From contig NZ_JAATIT010000001.1 in assembly GCF_011926545.1 (NCBI RefSeq), forward strand, positions 948,469-1,012,468: a DNA stretch of 64,000 nucleotides. The letters are read 5' to 3'. The notes beneath the pieces are model-generated. The model saw only the letters and a program-made list of their open reading frames with translations. It was not told the DNA's origin and did no database searches. Of this stretch, positions 17,664-25,940 are shown in pieces. The DNA comes from Sphingopyxis italica (GTDB lineage: Bacteria > Pseudomonadota > Alphaproteobacteria > Sphingomonadales > Sphingomonadaceae). Both the position numbers and the translations under genes were made by a program. Every line of letters begins with the position of its first letter. The first letter of the stretch is position 1.

Positions 17664-18950
17664 CTAAGCGGGCGCGAAGCGGATGGGCAGACGCTTCAGC
17701 CCGCCGACGAACACCGATTCGACGCGCGCGGGCTCACCCGCGAGTTCGATGCTTTTGAGGCGCGGCAGCAATTCCTCCATCAATATCCGCATCTCCATGC
17801 GCGCGAGATGCTGGCCGAGGCAGACGTGGGCGCCGAAGCCGAAGGCGATCTGCTGGTTCTTCTCGCGGTCGGGATCGAAGGTGAAAGGATCGCCGAACAC
17901 CGCCTCATCGCGGTTGCCCGACACATAGTTCAGCATCAACCAGTCGCCCTCGCGGATCGTCTGGCCGCCGATTTCGACGTCCTCCCGCGCGCTGCGCATG
18001 AAATGCTGGACCGGGGTCGTCCAGCGAATCGCTTCCTCGATCAGCCCCGCCTTGTCGCTCTCCGCGTCGCGGAAGCGTTCGAACAGCTTGGGGTTCTTCG
18101 CGAGTTCCATGATCGCGCCCGCGGTCGAGGCGCTCGTCGTGTCGTGGCCCGCGGTCGCGATGATCATATAATAGCCGGCAAGCTCGCGGTCGGGAATCGA
18201 CGCGCCGCCGACCGTGGCATTGGCGATCACCGTCGCGATATCCTCGCGCGGGCTGGCGCGGCGATCGGCCGTGAGCGCGCCGAAATATTGTTCGAAATCG
18301 GCGATCACATAATTGAGCATCGCGATCGCCTGCTCGGCGCTGGTGATCGCCTCGCGGCTGCGGTTCAGCTCGGGGTCGGTCGAGCCGAACAATTGCTGCG
18401 TGAGCATCAGCATGCGCGGCTCGTCCTCCGCTGGCACGCCCAATATGTCCATGATCACGCGCAGCGGATAATGCGCCGCGACGTCGCGCGCGAAATCGCA
18501 TGTCCCGTCCATCGCCAGCATCTGTTCGACCGCGCTCCGCGCGTGGTGACGGATGCGGTCCTCGACGATCTTCAGATTCTTCGGCATGAACCAGCTCTGG
18601 GTGAGCAGCCGGTATTTCATATGATCGGGGGCATCCATCTGCACCAGCGAGCGGATGAGGTGCCCGTCACCGCCCGGCGTCGCGGCGCGCGCGATCGCCT
18701 CGCCGTCGCGATTGGTGAGCACCGTGGGGCGGAGGCCGTTGGCGAAGCGGCCCGGATCGCGACTGATCGCCATGATGTCGGCGTGCCGCGTCACGAGCCA
18801 GAAAGGATCGAGCTCGGCATTTTCCGCGACGGCAAGCGGCGCATTCGCCCGCGCCCAGGCGAGCTGTTCGTGCAGCGGGTCCCAACTGCCGTAAGCGACG
18901 GGATCGACGACGGCGGCGGCTACCTCTTCGGGCAAGATAGGTTTTGTCAT
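17664..18950 (-). CDS. Cytochrome P450
   Basis: A 428-residue soluble bacterial P450. The haem-binding signature is FGFGAHVCLGQHLAR with the axial ligand Cys377; the I-helix oxygen-activating motif is TAGHDTTSAS, the K-helix ExxR is in EEAIRWTTPVQHFMR (E-A-I-R), and the meander has NRDEAVFGDPFTFDPDR. P450s insert oxygen into organic substrates with electrons from a ferredoxin or flavodoxin pair; no redox partner is encoded nearby. Similar stand-alone P450s in sphingomonads oxidise terpenoid, steroid or fatty acid-like compounds, but the substrate cannot be assigned. It is divergent from the M1 aminopeptidase gene. Confidence 0.95.
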   Translation of the reverse strand: MTKPILPEEVAAAVVDPVAYGSWDPLHEQLAWARANAPLAVAENAELDPFWLVTRHADIMAISRDPGRFANGLRPTVLTNRDGEAIARAATPGGDGHLIRSLVQMDAPDHMKYRLLTQSWFMPKNLKIVEDRIRHHARSAVEQMLAMDGTCDFARDVAAHYPLRVIMDILGVPAEDEPRMLMLTQQLFGSTDPELNRSREAITSAEQAIAMLNYVIADFEQYFGALTADRRASPREDIATVIANATVGGASIPDRELAGYYMIIATAGHDTTSASTAGAIMELAKNPKLFERFRDAESDKAGLIEEAIRWTTPVQHFMRSAREDVEIGGQTIREGDWLMLNYVSGNRDEAVFGDPFTFDPDREKNQQIAFGFGAHVCLGQHLARMEMRILMEELLPRLKSIELAGEPARVESVFVGGLKRLPIRFAPA

Positions 18951-19068
18951 GCAACCAAGCTGCCGCGAATCGCGTCGTCTGTCGATAGGCTATGACCGCC
19001 CGTCGAAGCGGCGCCCGCGCGCAGGCTGGATCGGCGTAGCGCGGTACAAAATAACCGGGGATTTCATT

Positions 19069-21759
19069 ATGAAAACAACTGCACGACGCTTCCTTTTCGC
19101 CGCCGTTTCGTCGCTGAGCCTTGCGGCGTGCGCCGCGCAGCCGGGGATCGCGCCCATGGCGGCGGCGCCTATGCTCGCCGGCGCGCCGCTCGATGCCAGC
19201 GTTCCGAGTCAGCTGCCGCGAATCGCCCGGCCACTACATTACGACATCAGCGTCGCCCCCGACGCGCAAGCGCTGCGCTTCACCGGCGAAGCGGGCATCG
19301 ACATCGAGCTATACGAGCCCTCGGCGGTGCTGACGCTGAACGCGCTCGATCTCAGCTTCGCGAGCGCCAGCCTCACCGGTGCCGACGGCCAGGCGATTCC
19401 GCTGACCGCGGCGACCGACCCCGCCGCGCAGACGGTGAGTTTCACCGCCCCCGCTCCGCTCGCGCCGGGCAAATATCGCCTCGCTACCCGCTACACCGGC
19501 ACGATCAACACGCAGGCGAACGGGCTTTTCGCGCTCGACTATCCCGACAAGGTCAGCGGCAAGGAAGTGCGCGGGCTGTTCACCCAGTTCGAAGCACCCG
19601 ACGCCCGGCGCTTCGTCCCGAGCTTCGACGAGCCGAGCTACAAGGCGACCTTCACTCTCGCGGCGACCGTGCCCGCGGGCGATCTTGCGGTGAGCAACAT
19701 GCCCGTCGCAAGCGAGACGCCCGCCCCCGGCGGCAAGAAGACGGTGACTTTCCAGATCTCGCCCAAAATGTCGTCCTATCTCCTCTTCTTCGCGACCGGG
19801 AATTTCGAGCGGCTCGCGGCGAAGAGCGAGAGCGGCGCCGAGGTCGGTATCGTGTCGCCCAAGGGGTCGGGCGAGCAGGCGCGCTTCGCGCTCGACAGCC
19901 TCGGCCCGCTGCTCGGCTATTACAGCGATTATTTCGGTCAGCCCTATCCGCTGCCCAAGCTCGACAATGTCGCGGGGCCGGGCCAGTCGCAATTTTTCGG
20001 CGCGATGGAAAATTGGGGCGCGATCTTCACCTTCGAGCGCATCCTGCTCGACGATCCCAAGATCACGAGCGACGCGACTCGGCAGTCGATCTATTCGGTG
20101 CAGGCGCATGAGGTCGCGCATCAATGGTTCGGCGACCTCGTCACGATGGCGTGGTGGGACGACCTCTGGCTCAACGAAGGCTTCGCGAGCTGGATGGAAA
20201 CCAAGGCGAGCGACCATTTCCATCCCGACTGGCTTCCCCTGCTCGACCGCGTCGACGGCCGCGAGCGCGCGATGGGGCTCGACGCCTTTGCAACGACCCA
20301 CCCGATCGTCCAGACGATCCGCACCGTCGAGGACACCAATCAGGCGTTCGACGCGATCACCTATCAAAAGGGCGAGGCCGTCATCACGATGCTCGAATCC
20401 TACGCGGGCGAGGATGTGTGGCGCACGGGTCTGCGCCGCTACATGGAAAAGCATAAATATGCGAACACGCGCACCGACGATCTGTGGAACGCGGTCGAGG
20501 CCGCGGGCGCCGAGGGGCTGACCGCGATCGCGCATGATTTCACCAGCCAGCCGGGCATCCCGCTGCTGCGCGTCGGCGGCGTGACCTGCACGGGCGGCAA
20601 GACCAGGGTCGAGCTGGCGCAGGGCGAGTTTTCGCGCGACCGCAAGGACGCCATCGAGGCCGAAGGCCGCCGCTGGCAGGTGCCCGTGCTTGCGCGCGCC
20701 GGCACAGGCGCGGTCGCGCGGCAGGTGGTTGCGGGGGGTGCGGGAACGCTGACATTGCCCGGCTGCGGCGCGGTGCTGATCAACGCCGGACAGGCGGGCT
20801 ATTACCGCACCCTCTATTCGCCCGCCGCGCTCGCCGCGCTGCGCGGCGATTTCGCGGCTCTCGCCCCGATCGACCAGCTCGGGCTGCTCGGCGACAATTT
20901 CGCGCTCGCATATGCCGGATATCAGCCGATGGGCGCGGCGCTCGACCTGCTGACGGCCGTCCCGGACGACGCGAGCCAGAAGCTGCTCGGCGACGCCGCC
21001 GGGCGTTATGCGGCGCTATACAAGCTGTTCGACGATCAGCCGGCGGTGCAGAAGCAGCTCGCGGCGCGCGGCACCGCGGCGCTCGGCGCGGCGATGGCTC
21101 GGCTCGGTTTCGACGCGCGCGCCGGCGAACCCGCGCTCGACAGCATCTTGCGGTCCGAGTTGCTGGGCGCTCTCGGGACGCTGAACGATGCAAAGGTGCG
21201 CGCCGAAGCGCGGCGGCGCTTCGCGCTGCTGGGCAGCGATCCCGCCGCGCTCGACGGCCCGCTGAAGGCGCGCTGGCTCGGCATCGTCGCGGCGAATGCG
21301 GGCGAGGCCGAATGGGACCGGCTGCGCGGACTCGCCAAGGCATCGAAGTCGGCGGTCGAGCGCAGCACTTTCTATACGCTGCTCGGCTCGGCGAAGGACG
21401 AAGGACTGGCCCGGCGCGCGCTCGCGCTCGCGCTCACCGAAGAGCCCGGCGAGACGGTCAGCGCCGCGATCATCGGCGCGGTCGCGGCGAATCATGCCGA
21501 AATGGCGGTCGATTTCGCGCAGGCCAACCAGGCGGCGGTCGACCGGCTGATCGACGCTTCGGCGCGCGCACGCTTCCTCGCCGGGCTGGCGGCATCGTCG
21601 AACGATCCGGCGATGATCGCAAAGCTCGAACGGATCGCGGCGCCGCTGTCCGCCGCTGTCCGCAAGCCCTATGACAAGGTGCTGGCGTCGTTGAAGGAAC
21701 GCAGCGTCAGCCGTCCGCGCATCAAGCGCGAAACCGCAAGCTGGCTGGAGGAAGAATAG
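19069..21759 (+). CDS. M1 family aminopeptidase, lipoprotein
   Basis: An 896-residue zinc aminopeptidase. The start at 19069 gives a lipoprotein signal peptide with lipobox LAAC (Cys21). The M1 exopeptidase motif GAMENWG is at about residue 312 and the zinc motif HEVAHQWFGDL with the distal Glu (NEGFASWME) at about residue 347-370. A long C-terminal ERAP1-like helical domain (residues about 560-896) completes the family architecture. It removes N-terminal residues from peptides, here probably in the periplasm, anchored to a membrane. Together with the M61 and two M20 enzymes it indicates an active periplasmic peptide-scavenging set. Confidence 0.95.
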   Translation: MKTTARRFLFAAVSSLSLAACAAQPGIAPMAAAPMLAGAPLDASVPSQLPRIARPLHYDISVAPDAQALRFTGEAGIDIELYEPSAVLTLNALDLSFASASLTGADGQAIPLTAATDPAAQTVSFTAPAPLAPGKYRLATRYTGTINTQANGLFALDYPDKVSGKEVRGLFTQFEAPDARRFVPSFDEPSYKATFTLAATVPAGDLAVSNMPVASETPAPGGKKTVTFQISPKMSSYLLFFATGNFERLAAKSESGAEVGIVSPKGSGEQARFALDSLGPLLGYYSDYFGQPYPLPKLDNVAGPGQSQFFGAMENWGAIFTFERILLDDPKITSDATRQSIYSVQAHEVAHQWFGDLVTMAWWDDLWLNEGFASWMETKASDHFHPDWLPLLDRVDGRERAMGLDAFATTHPIVQTIRTVEDTNQAFDAITYQKGEAVITMLESYAGEDVWRTGLRRYMEKHKYANTRTDDLWNAVEAAGAEGLTAIAHDFTSQPGIPLLRVGGVTCTGGKTRVELAQGEFSRDRKDAIEAEGRRWQVPVLARAGTGAVARQVVAGGAGTLTLPGCGAVLINAGQAGYYRTLYSPAALAALRGDFAALAPIDQLGLLGDNFALAYAGYQPMGAALDLLTAVPDDASQKLLGDAAGRYAALYKLFDDQPAVQKQLAARGTAALGAAMARLGFDARAGEPALDSILRSELLGALGTLNDAKVRAEARRRFALLGSDPAALDGPLKARWLGIVAANAGEAEWDRLRGLAKASKSAVERSTFYTLLGSAKDEGLARRALALALTEEPGETVSAAIIGAVAANHAEMAVDFAQANQAAVDRLIDASARARFLAGLAASSNDPAMIAKLERIAAPLSAAVRKPYDKVLASLKERSVSRPRIKRETASWLEEE

Positions 21760-21820
21760 GACCAGGGTCCGCGCGTTGCAGTGCCTTGAGTACGTCGGAC
21801 TGACGCGACCACGCGGGGCC

Positions 21821-22132
21821 TCAGCGCAGCGCGCAGAGCGCCGCCGAACTCGTCGACACCGCCAATATTTCGGGATCCTTGAGCGCGCGCACCTTGCGGT
21901 AGAACTGGTCAAGCGTCAGATCGGTAACGTGCTTGTCCTTGAGGCTGCCGAGCGCGGAGAGGCGGCGTAGCTGGAGCAGCGACAGCCGGTCGACCATGCG
22001 TTCGGCCATGCACGCCGCCATCGCCTTCGACAGCCCGGCATTCTGAAGCCCGCTCCGCAGCCGCGTTTCGGGGGTCGCGCAGCCGGCAAGCGCCAGCGCC
22101 AGCGCAAGCACCGGCAGAAAGGCAAGCCTCAT
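21821..22132 (-). CDS. Small lipoprotein, 103 residues
   Basis: A short exported lipoprotein with signal MRLAFLPVLALALALAGC (lipobox LAGC, Cys18) and a mature helical part: a short Cys-containing helix (LSKAMAACMAERMVDRLS), then LLQLRRLSALGSLKD and a C-terminal helix ending SSAALCALR. It lies 6 nt downstream of the beta-lactamase-like gene on the same strand and is probably in the same transcript, suggesting a shared envelope role. I know no function for it. The convergent M1 gene ends 61 bp away. Confidence 0.78.
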   Translation of the reverse strand: MRLAFLPVLALALALAGCATPETRLRSGLQNAGLSKAMAACMAERMVDRLSLLQLRRLSALGSLKDKHVTDLTLDQFYRKVRALKDPEILAVSTSSAALCALR

Positions 22133-22138
22133 CGGCGC

Positions 22139-23293
22139 CTATCTTCCGTGATAATCGGCGACCGCGCCCGACACCGCCTGCATCAGCTCCATGCGCGCGG
22201 GCACCGACGCGTTGGTGTCGCCGAGCAGCACGACGATGGCATAGCGGGTGCCGTCGGGCGCGGTCGCGATACCGATGTCGTTATAGCCGGCGGTAGAGCC
22301 TCTATAATCCTGCCCCGTCCCGGTCTTGTGCAGAAATTTCCAGCCCGCGGGCAGCCCGGCCTTGAGCCGCCGGGGGCCGCTTCGGGTCCGGCTCATCACG
22401 TCGAGCAGATATTCGGTCGAGTCGGGCGACAGCAACGTCCCGCGCGCGAGCCGCGTCAGCGCGCTCGCGATCGCCTCGGGGCTCGCGCCGTCGGGCGGGT
22501 TGGCAAGATAGGCGTTGCGCGCCGCGAGGCGCGTCGCGTCGGGGAGCGCGGCACGCGCCTGATGAAAGGCGCGCCCGACTGAATAGGCCTGCTGCCATTT
22601 GAGCCCCGCCGTGCCCGCCTGCAGCAAGCGTTCGCCGGGGCCGAAGCGGATCGCGCCGAGATCCTTCTTGTCGAAGAAAGCCCGAACCGCATCGGGGCCG
22701 CCGACGGTGCGCAGCAGGCTGTCGTTCGCGGTATTGTCGCTCTTGGTGATCGCGGTTTCGATGAGGTCGCGGACGCTCATCGTCACCGAGCCCTCGGCGC
22801 GAACGCGCGCGGCGAGCGGCTGATAGAACAGCGTCAGATCCTCGGGTCCGATGCGGACGCGCTGGTCGAACGTCAGACGGCCCTGATCGATGGCGTCGAG
22901 CACCGTCAGCGCGACCCACAGCTTCGATACGCTTTGCTGCGGAAACAGCTCGTCGCCGCGCTGCGAGAGCTTCCATTCGCCGTCGATCCGCTGCACCGCG
23001 ATGCCGGTCTTGCCCGGAAAGGTGCGCCACAGGTCATAGATACGGTCGTTGAGGCCGGCGGGGGCGCGGCGAAAACCGGGGTCGATCGGCCCCGCGGGGC
23101 GGGGCGTCGCCGAGCGGACCGGCTGGCCGATGGGCACCGTGACCGAACCCGCCGGGCCGCGCACCGCCGCTGGTTGCTGATGCTGCTGCGCGCGCGGCTG
23201 CGGCACGATCGCGACGCTGCTGACACAACCTGCCAGCACCGCGGCGCTCATCGTCACAGCGAGGAGCGGCCTGCCCGATAATCTAAGCTTCAT
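22139..23293 (-). CDS. Class A beta-lactamase-like serine hydrolase, lipoprotein
   Basis: A 384-residue protein with lipobox LAGC (Cys23), a Pro/Gln-rich linker to about residue 80 and a penicillin-binding fold. Active-site motifs are Ser121-V-S-Lys124, Ser185-Asp-Asn187 and Lys323-Thr-Gly325. The omega-loop region (about 252-272, ARNAYLANPPDGASPE) has no E-x-x-L-N, so the deacylating Glu166 of true class A beta-lactamases appears absent. It may be a slow beta-lactamase, a carboxypeptidase or another acyl-serine enzyme; I would not call it a resistance gene. The start at 23293 is chosen because it opens a proper lipoprotein signal. Confidence 0.85.
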   Translation of the reverse strand: MKLRLSGRPLLAVTMSAAVLAGCVSSVAIVPQPRAQQHQQPAAVRGPAGSVTVPIGQPVRSATPRPAGPIDPGFRRAPAGLNDRIYDLWRTFPGKTGIAVQRIDGEWKLSQRGDELFPQQSVSKLWVALTVLDAIDQGRLTFDQRVRIGPEDLTLFYQPLAARVRAEGSVTMSVRDLIETAITKSDNTANDSLLRTVGGPDAVRAFFDKKDLGAIRFGPGERLLQAGTAGLKWQQAYSVGRAFHQARAALPDATRLAARNAYLANPPDGASPEAIASALTRLARGTLLSPDSTEYLLDVMSRTRSGPRRLKAGLPAGWKFLHKTGTGQDYRGSTAGYNDIGIATAPDGTRYAIVVLLGDTNASVPARMELMQAVSGAVADYHGR

Positions 23294-23444
23294 TCGAACC
23301 CCGCACTTGCGACTTTTATATCTTGTCCCGACCCCTCTCGGACACCCCCACGTCACGCAGACGCACGGGACGGGCCAGCGTTTTGCGGTGAACGATTCTT
23401 TCGCCGCGACCAATGGCGGAACCCGTGGGGGTTTTTCCCCCGGT

Positions 23445-24134
23445 TCAGGGCGCCGGCGTCGCGCGCACCTTGTCGGGATAAAGCCGCTTCAGCGCCGCGA
23501 GCTTGGGCGCGTCCCAGCGCAAGATATAACCATTGCGCGGGTTGCGGCGCATGAAGTCCTGATGGCTCGCCTCGGCGCGATAGAAGCGTTTATAGACTTC
23601 GACCGGCACGACGATCGGCTTGGCGAAATATTTGCCGCGCCCGATCTGCGCCAGATAGGCGTTCGCGACCTGCCGCTGGTTCGCGTCCATCGGCACGATC
23701 GCGGCGCGATATTGCGAGCCGGTGTCGGGGCCCTGCCGGTTCTTGAGCGTCGGATCGGCGACCACCGAAAACAGGATGCGGAGCAGCGTGCCATAGCTGA
23801 CCTGGCTGGGATCATAGACGATGCGCACCGCCTCGGCATGGCCCGACTTGCCGTCGTGCGTCCGCTCATATTTGGCGGTCGCGGCGCTGCCGCCATGATA
23901 GCCCGATTCGACCGAAATGACGCCTTTCACGTTCGAAAAGACGCCTTCGACGCCCCAGAAGCAGCCGCCCGCAAGCACCGCGGTGGCGCGCTTGGCTTTG
24001 ACGGCGGGGTCGGTGACGGCGGCGGGGAGCTTGACGACGCTTTCGGCCTGCGCGGGCGCGCATTGGGCGACGACCGCGCTCACCGCCAGCGCCGCGATGG
24101 CGCGGAGGGCGAGCGATCGCCGCAGCGGCGTCAC
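23445..24134 (-). CDS. msrA: Peptide-methionine (S)-S-oxide reductase, exported form
   Basis: A 229-residue MsrA preceded by a signal peptide (residues 1-30, ending CAPAQA), so probably periplasmic. The catalytic Cys58 is in GGCFWG, followed by VKGVISVESGYHGG, YDPSQVSYGTLL and DTGSQYRAAI, all family landmarks. It reduces methionine-S-sulfoxide in oxidised proteins. The start is a GTG at 24134 that overlaps the stop of an upstream 35-codon ORF (GTGA), implying coupled translation; the in-frame ATG at 24254 would instead overlap that ORF entirely and give an unconserved extension. Confidence 0.93.
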   Translation of the reverse strand: MTPLRRSLALRAIAALAVSAVVAQCAPAQAESVVKLPAAVTDPAVKAKRATAVLAGGCFWGVEGVFSNVKGVISVESGYHGGSAATAKYERTHDGKSGHAEAVRIVYDPSQVSYGTLLRILFSVVADPTLKNRQGPDTGSQYRAAIVPMDANQRQVANAYLAQIGRGKYFAKPIVVPVEVYKRFYRAEASHQDFMRRNPRNGYILRWDAPKLAALKRLYPDKVRATPAP

Positions 24135-24238
24135 GCGGGGATCGGCAGCGCCGGCGCGTTGAGCACGATATAGGTCGCGCCAATCGCGAAGCCGGCGAGC
24201 ATGGTCAAAAACCAGTCGGAGCGGAGCATGGAGAGCAT
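24131..24238 (-). CDS. 35-residue membrane peptide coupled to msrA
   Basis: A short ORF beginning MLSMLRSDWFLTML and containing one hydrophobic segment (about residues 9-27, ending ATYIVL) followed by NAPALPIPA. GAGG lies about 6 nt upstream of its ATG, and its TGA stop overlaps the GTG start of msrA by the four bases GTGA, the pattern of translational coupling. It may be a genuine microprotein or a leader whose translation controls msrA. Conservation is untested. Confidence 0.5.
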   Translation of the reverse strand: MLSMLRSDWFLTMLAGFAIGATYIVLNAPALPIPA

Positions 24239-24461
24239 AGGGGCCTCGTATCATTCTTGTTGTTCGCGGCCGGGGCCGCCCTGGTTACACCGGCGATATG
24301 ACGCGCCCCTGCCATCCGTCAGTGATGGCGGTCACTCTAGACGAGATGACTTACCATCGGGTGAACCGGGCGCTTAACCGGCGTTCACGTTCAAATAGGC
24401 CCCGCCACCGGCATTACAAGACCGATCGGTATAAAATTCCTATGCAACTGGAAACCCAGAC

Positions 24462-25673
24462 TTAGCTGAGCGCGGCACACGCCTGCTGGATGCGCACGCA
24501 CGCGTCCTTGAGCACCGCTTCCGACGTCGCGTAGGAGACGCGGAACGCAGGCGACAGGCCAAAGGCGCCGCCATGGACCGCCGCAACCTTGGCGCTGTCG
24601 AGGAAATAGTCGATCAGCGCTTCGTCGCTGTCGATCAGCTTGCCGTCGGGGGTCTTCTTGCCGATGCAGCCCGACGCGTCGGGATAAACGTAGAAGGCGC
24701 CGTCGGGGACGGGGCAATCAAGCCCCGGCGCGTCGTTGAGCATCGCCACGACCATGTCGCGGCGCTTCCGGAACGCGGCGTTGCGATCGTCGAGGAACTG
24801 CTGCGGCCCGCCGAGAGCGGCGGCGGCGGCGGCCTGCGCGATCGAGCAGGGGTTCGAGGTCGACTGCGACTGCAGCTTGCCCATCGCCTTGATGATCCAC
24901 GCCGGGCCGCCGGCGTAGCCGATGCGCCAGCCGGTCATCGCATAGGCCTTCGAACAGCCGTTCACCGTCAGGATGCGATCGGCGAGGTCGGGGCAACGCT
25001 GCGCGAAGGTCGTGAATTCGAAATCGGCGTACCAGACATGCTCGTACATATCGTCGGTCATCACCATCACATGCGGGTGGCGACGAATGACTTCGCCGAG
25101 CGCGTCGAGCTCCTCGCCCGAATAAGCGGCGCCCGACGGGTTCGAGGGCGAATTGAACATCACCCAGCGCGTTTTTTTGGTGATCGCGGCGTCGAGCTGT
25201 GCGGGGGTGATCTTGTAATTCTGCGCCGCACCGCCCTCGACGATCACCGGCGTGCCGCCCGCAAAGGCGACGATGTCGGGATAGCTCACCCAATAGGGCG
25301 CGGGGATGATCACCTCGTCGCCCGGATCGACCGTCGCGACAAGCGCGTTGAATAGGGTGTGCTTGCCGCCGACATTGACCGAAATCTGGTCGAGCCCGAA
25401 GTCGAGGCCGTTGTCGCGGCGGAACTTGCCGCGGATCGCGTCCTTCAGCGCCACGGTGCCGTCGACGAGCGTATATTTGGTCTGGCCATTGCGGATCGCC
25501 TCGATCGCCGCTTCCTTGACGAAATCGGGGGTGTCGAAATCGGGTTCGCCGGCGCTCAGGCCGATGACATCGACGCCCGCGGCTTTCAGCGCCGTCACGC
25601 GCGCGGTCATCGCAAGCGTCGCCGAGGGCTGGATGCGGTTGAGGGCGGCGGAGACATGGGGCTTCAGCGACAT
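24462..25673 (-). CDS. aatA: Aspartate aminotransferase, class I PLP enzyme
   Basis: A 403-residue type Ib aspartate aminotransferase. Landmarks are LSAGEPDFDTPDFVK, the GxGxK-like VNVGGKHTLFNAL, the NPSNPSG loop (FNSPSNPSGAAYS), the PLP-binding lysine in NGCSKAYAMTGWRIGYAGG (near residue 240) and the C-terminal arginine in PAFRVSYATSE that holds the substrate carboxylate. It interconverts aspartate and 2-oxoglutarate with oxaloacetate and glutamate; some relatives also use prephenate. The next 268 bp upstream carry its promoter region and a degenerate REP half-site at 25824-25845. Downstream, 223 bp hold no gene apart from the leader of msrA. Confidence 0.95.
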   Translation of the reverse strand: MSLKPHVSAALNRIQPSATLAMTARVTALKAAGVDVIGLSAGEPDFDTPDFVKEAAIEAIRNGQTKYTLVDGTVALKDAIRGKFRRDNGLDFGLDQISVNVGGKHTLFNALVATVDPGDEVIIPAPYWVSYPDIVAFAGGTPVIVEGGAAQNYKITPAQLDAAITKKTRWVMFNSPSNPSGAAYSGEELDALGEVIRRHPHVMVMTDDMYEHVWYADFEFTTFAQRCPDLADRILTVNGCSKAYAMTGWRIGYAGGPAWIIKAMGKLQSQSTSNPCSIAQAAAAAALGGPQQFLDDRNAAFRKRRDMVVAMLNDAPGLDCPVPDGAFYVYPDASGCIGKKTPDGKLIDSDEALIDYFLDSAKVAAVHGGAFGLSPAFRVSYATSEAVLKDACVRIQQACAALS

Positions 25674-25940
25674 GACGATATCTTCCGTGGCTTGCGCGGT
25701 CGGGCTGCAAAAGGACAGGAAATTGCGCGGGGCCGCGCCTAAAGCCTCCAGTCGATATTCGCAAGCGCATCGGTTGATAATTTACCTATGCACCGCCCAA
25801 CCACCTCACCCCCGCCCCCTTATCGTCATCCCGGCGAACCCGCGACCACCCATGCGCCATGCCTTTCGAGAAATCGAGCGTGATTGAGCATCGCCGGGCG
25901 GCAGGCGCCCTATTGCGCAGCAAGGTCCAGGTAAGACCGG

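Noticed and set aside
22139..23293. Calling the class A-like gene an antibiotic resistance beta-lactamase
   Set aside because: The Glu166-type omega-loop motif is missing and the protein is a linker-bearing lipoprotein, so resistance is not supported.
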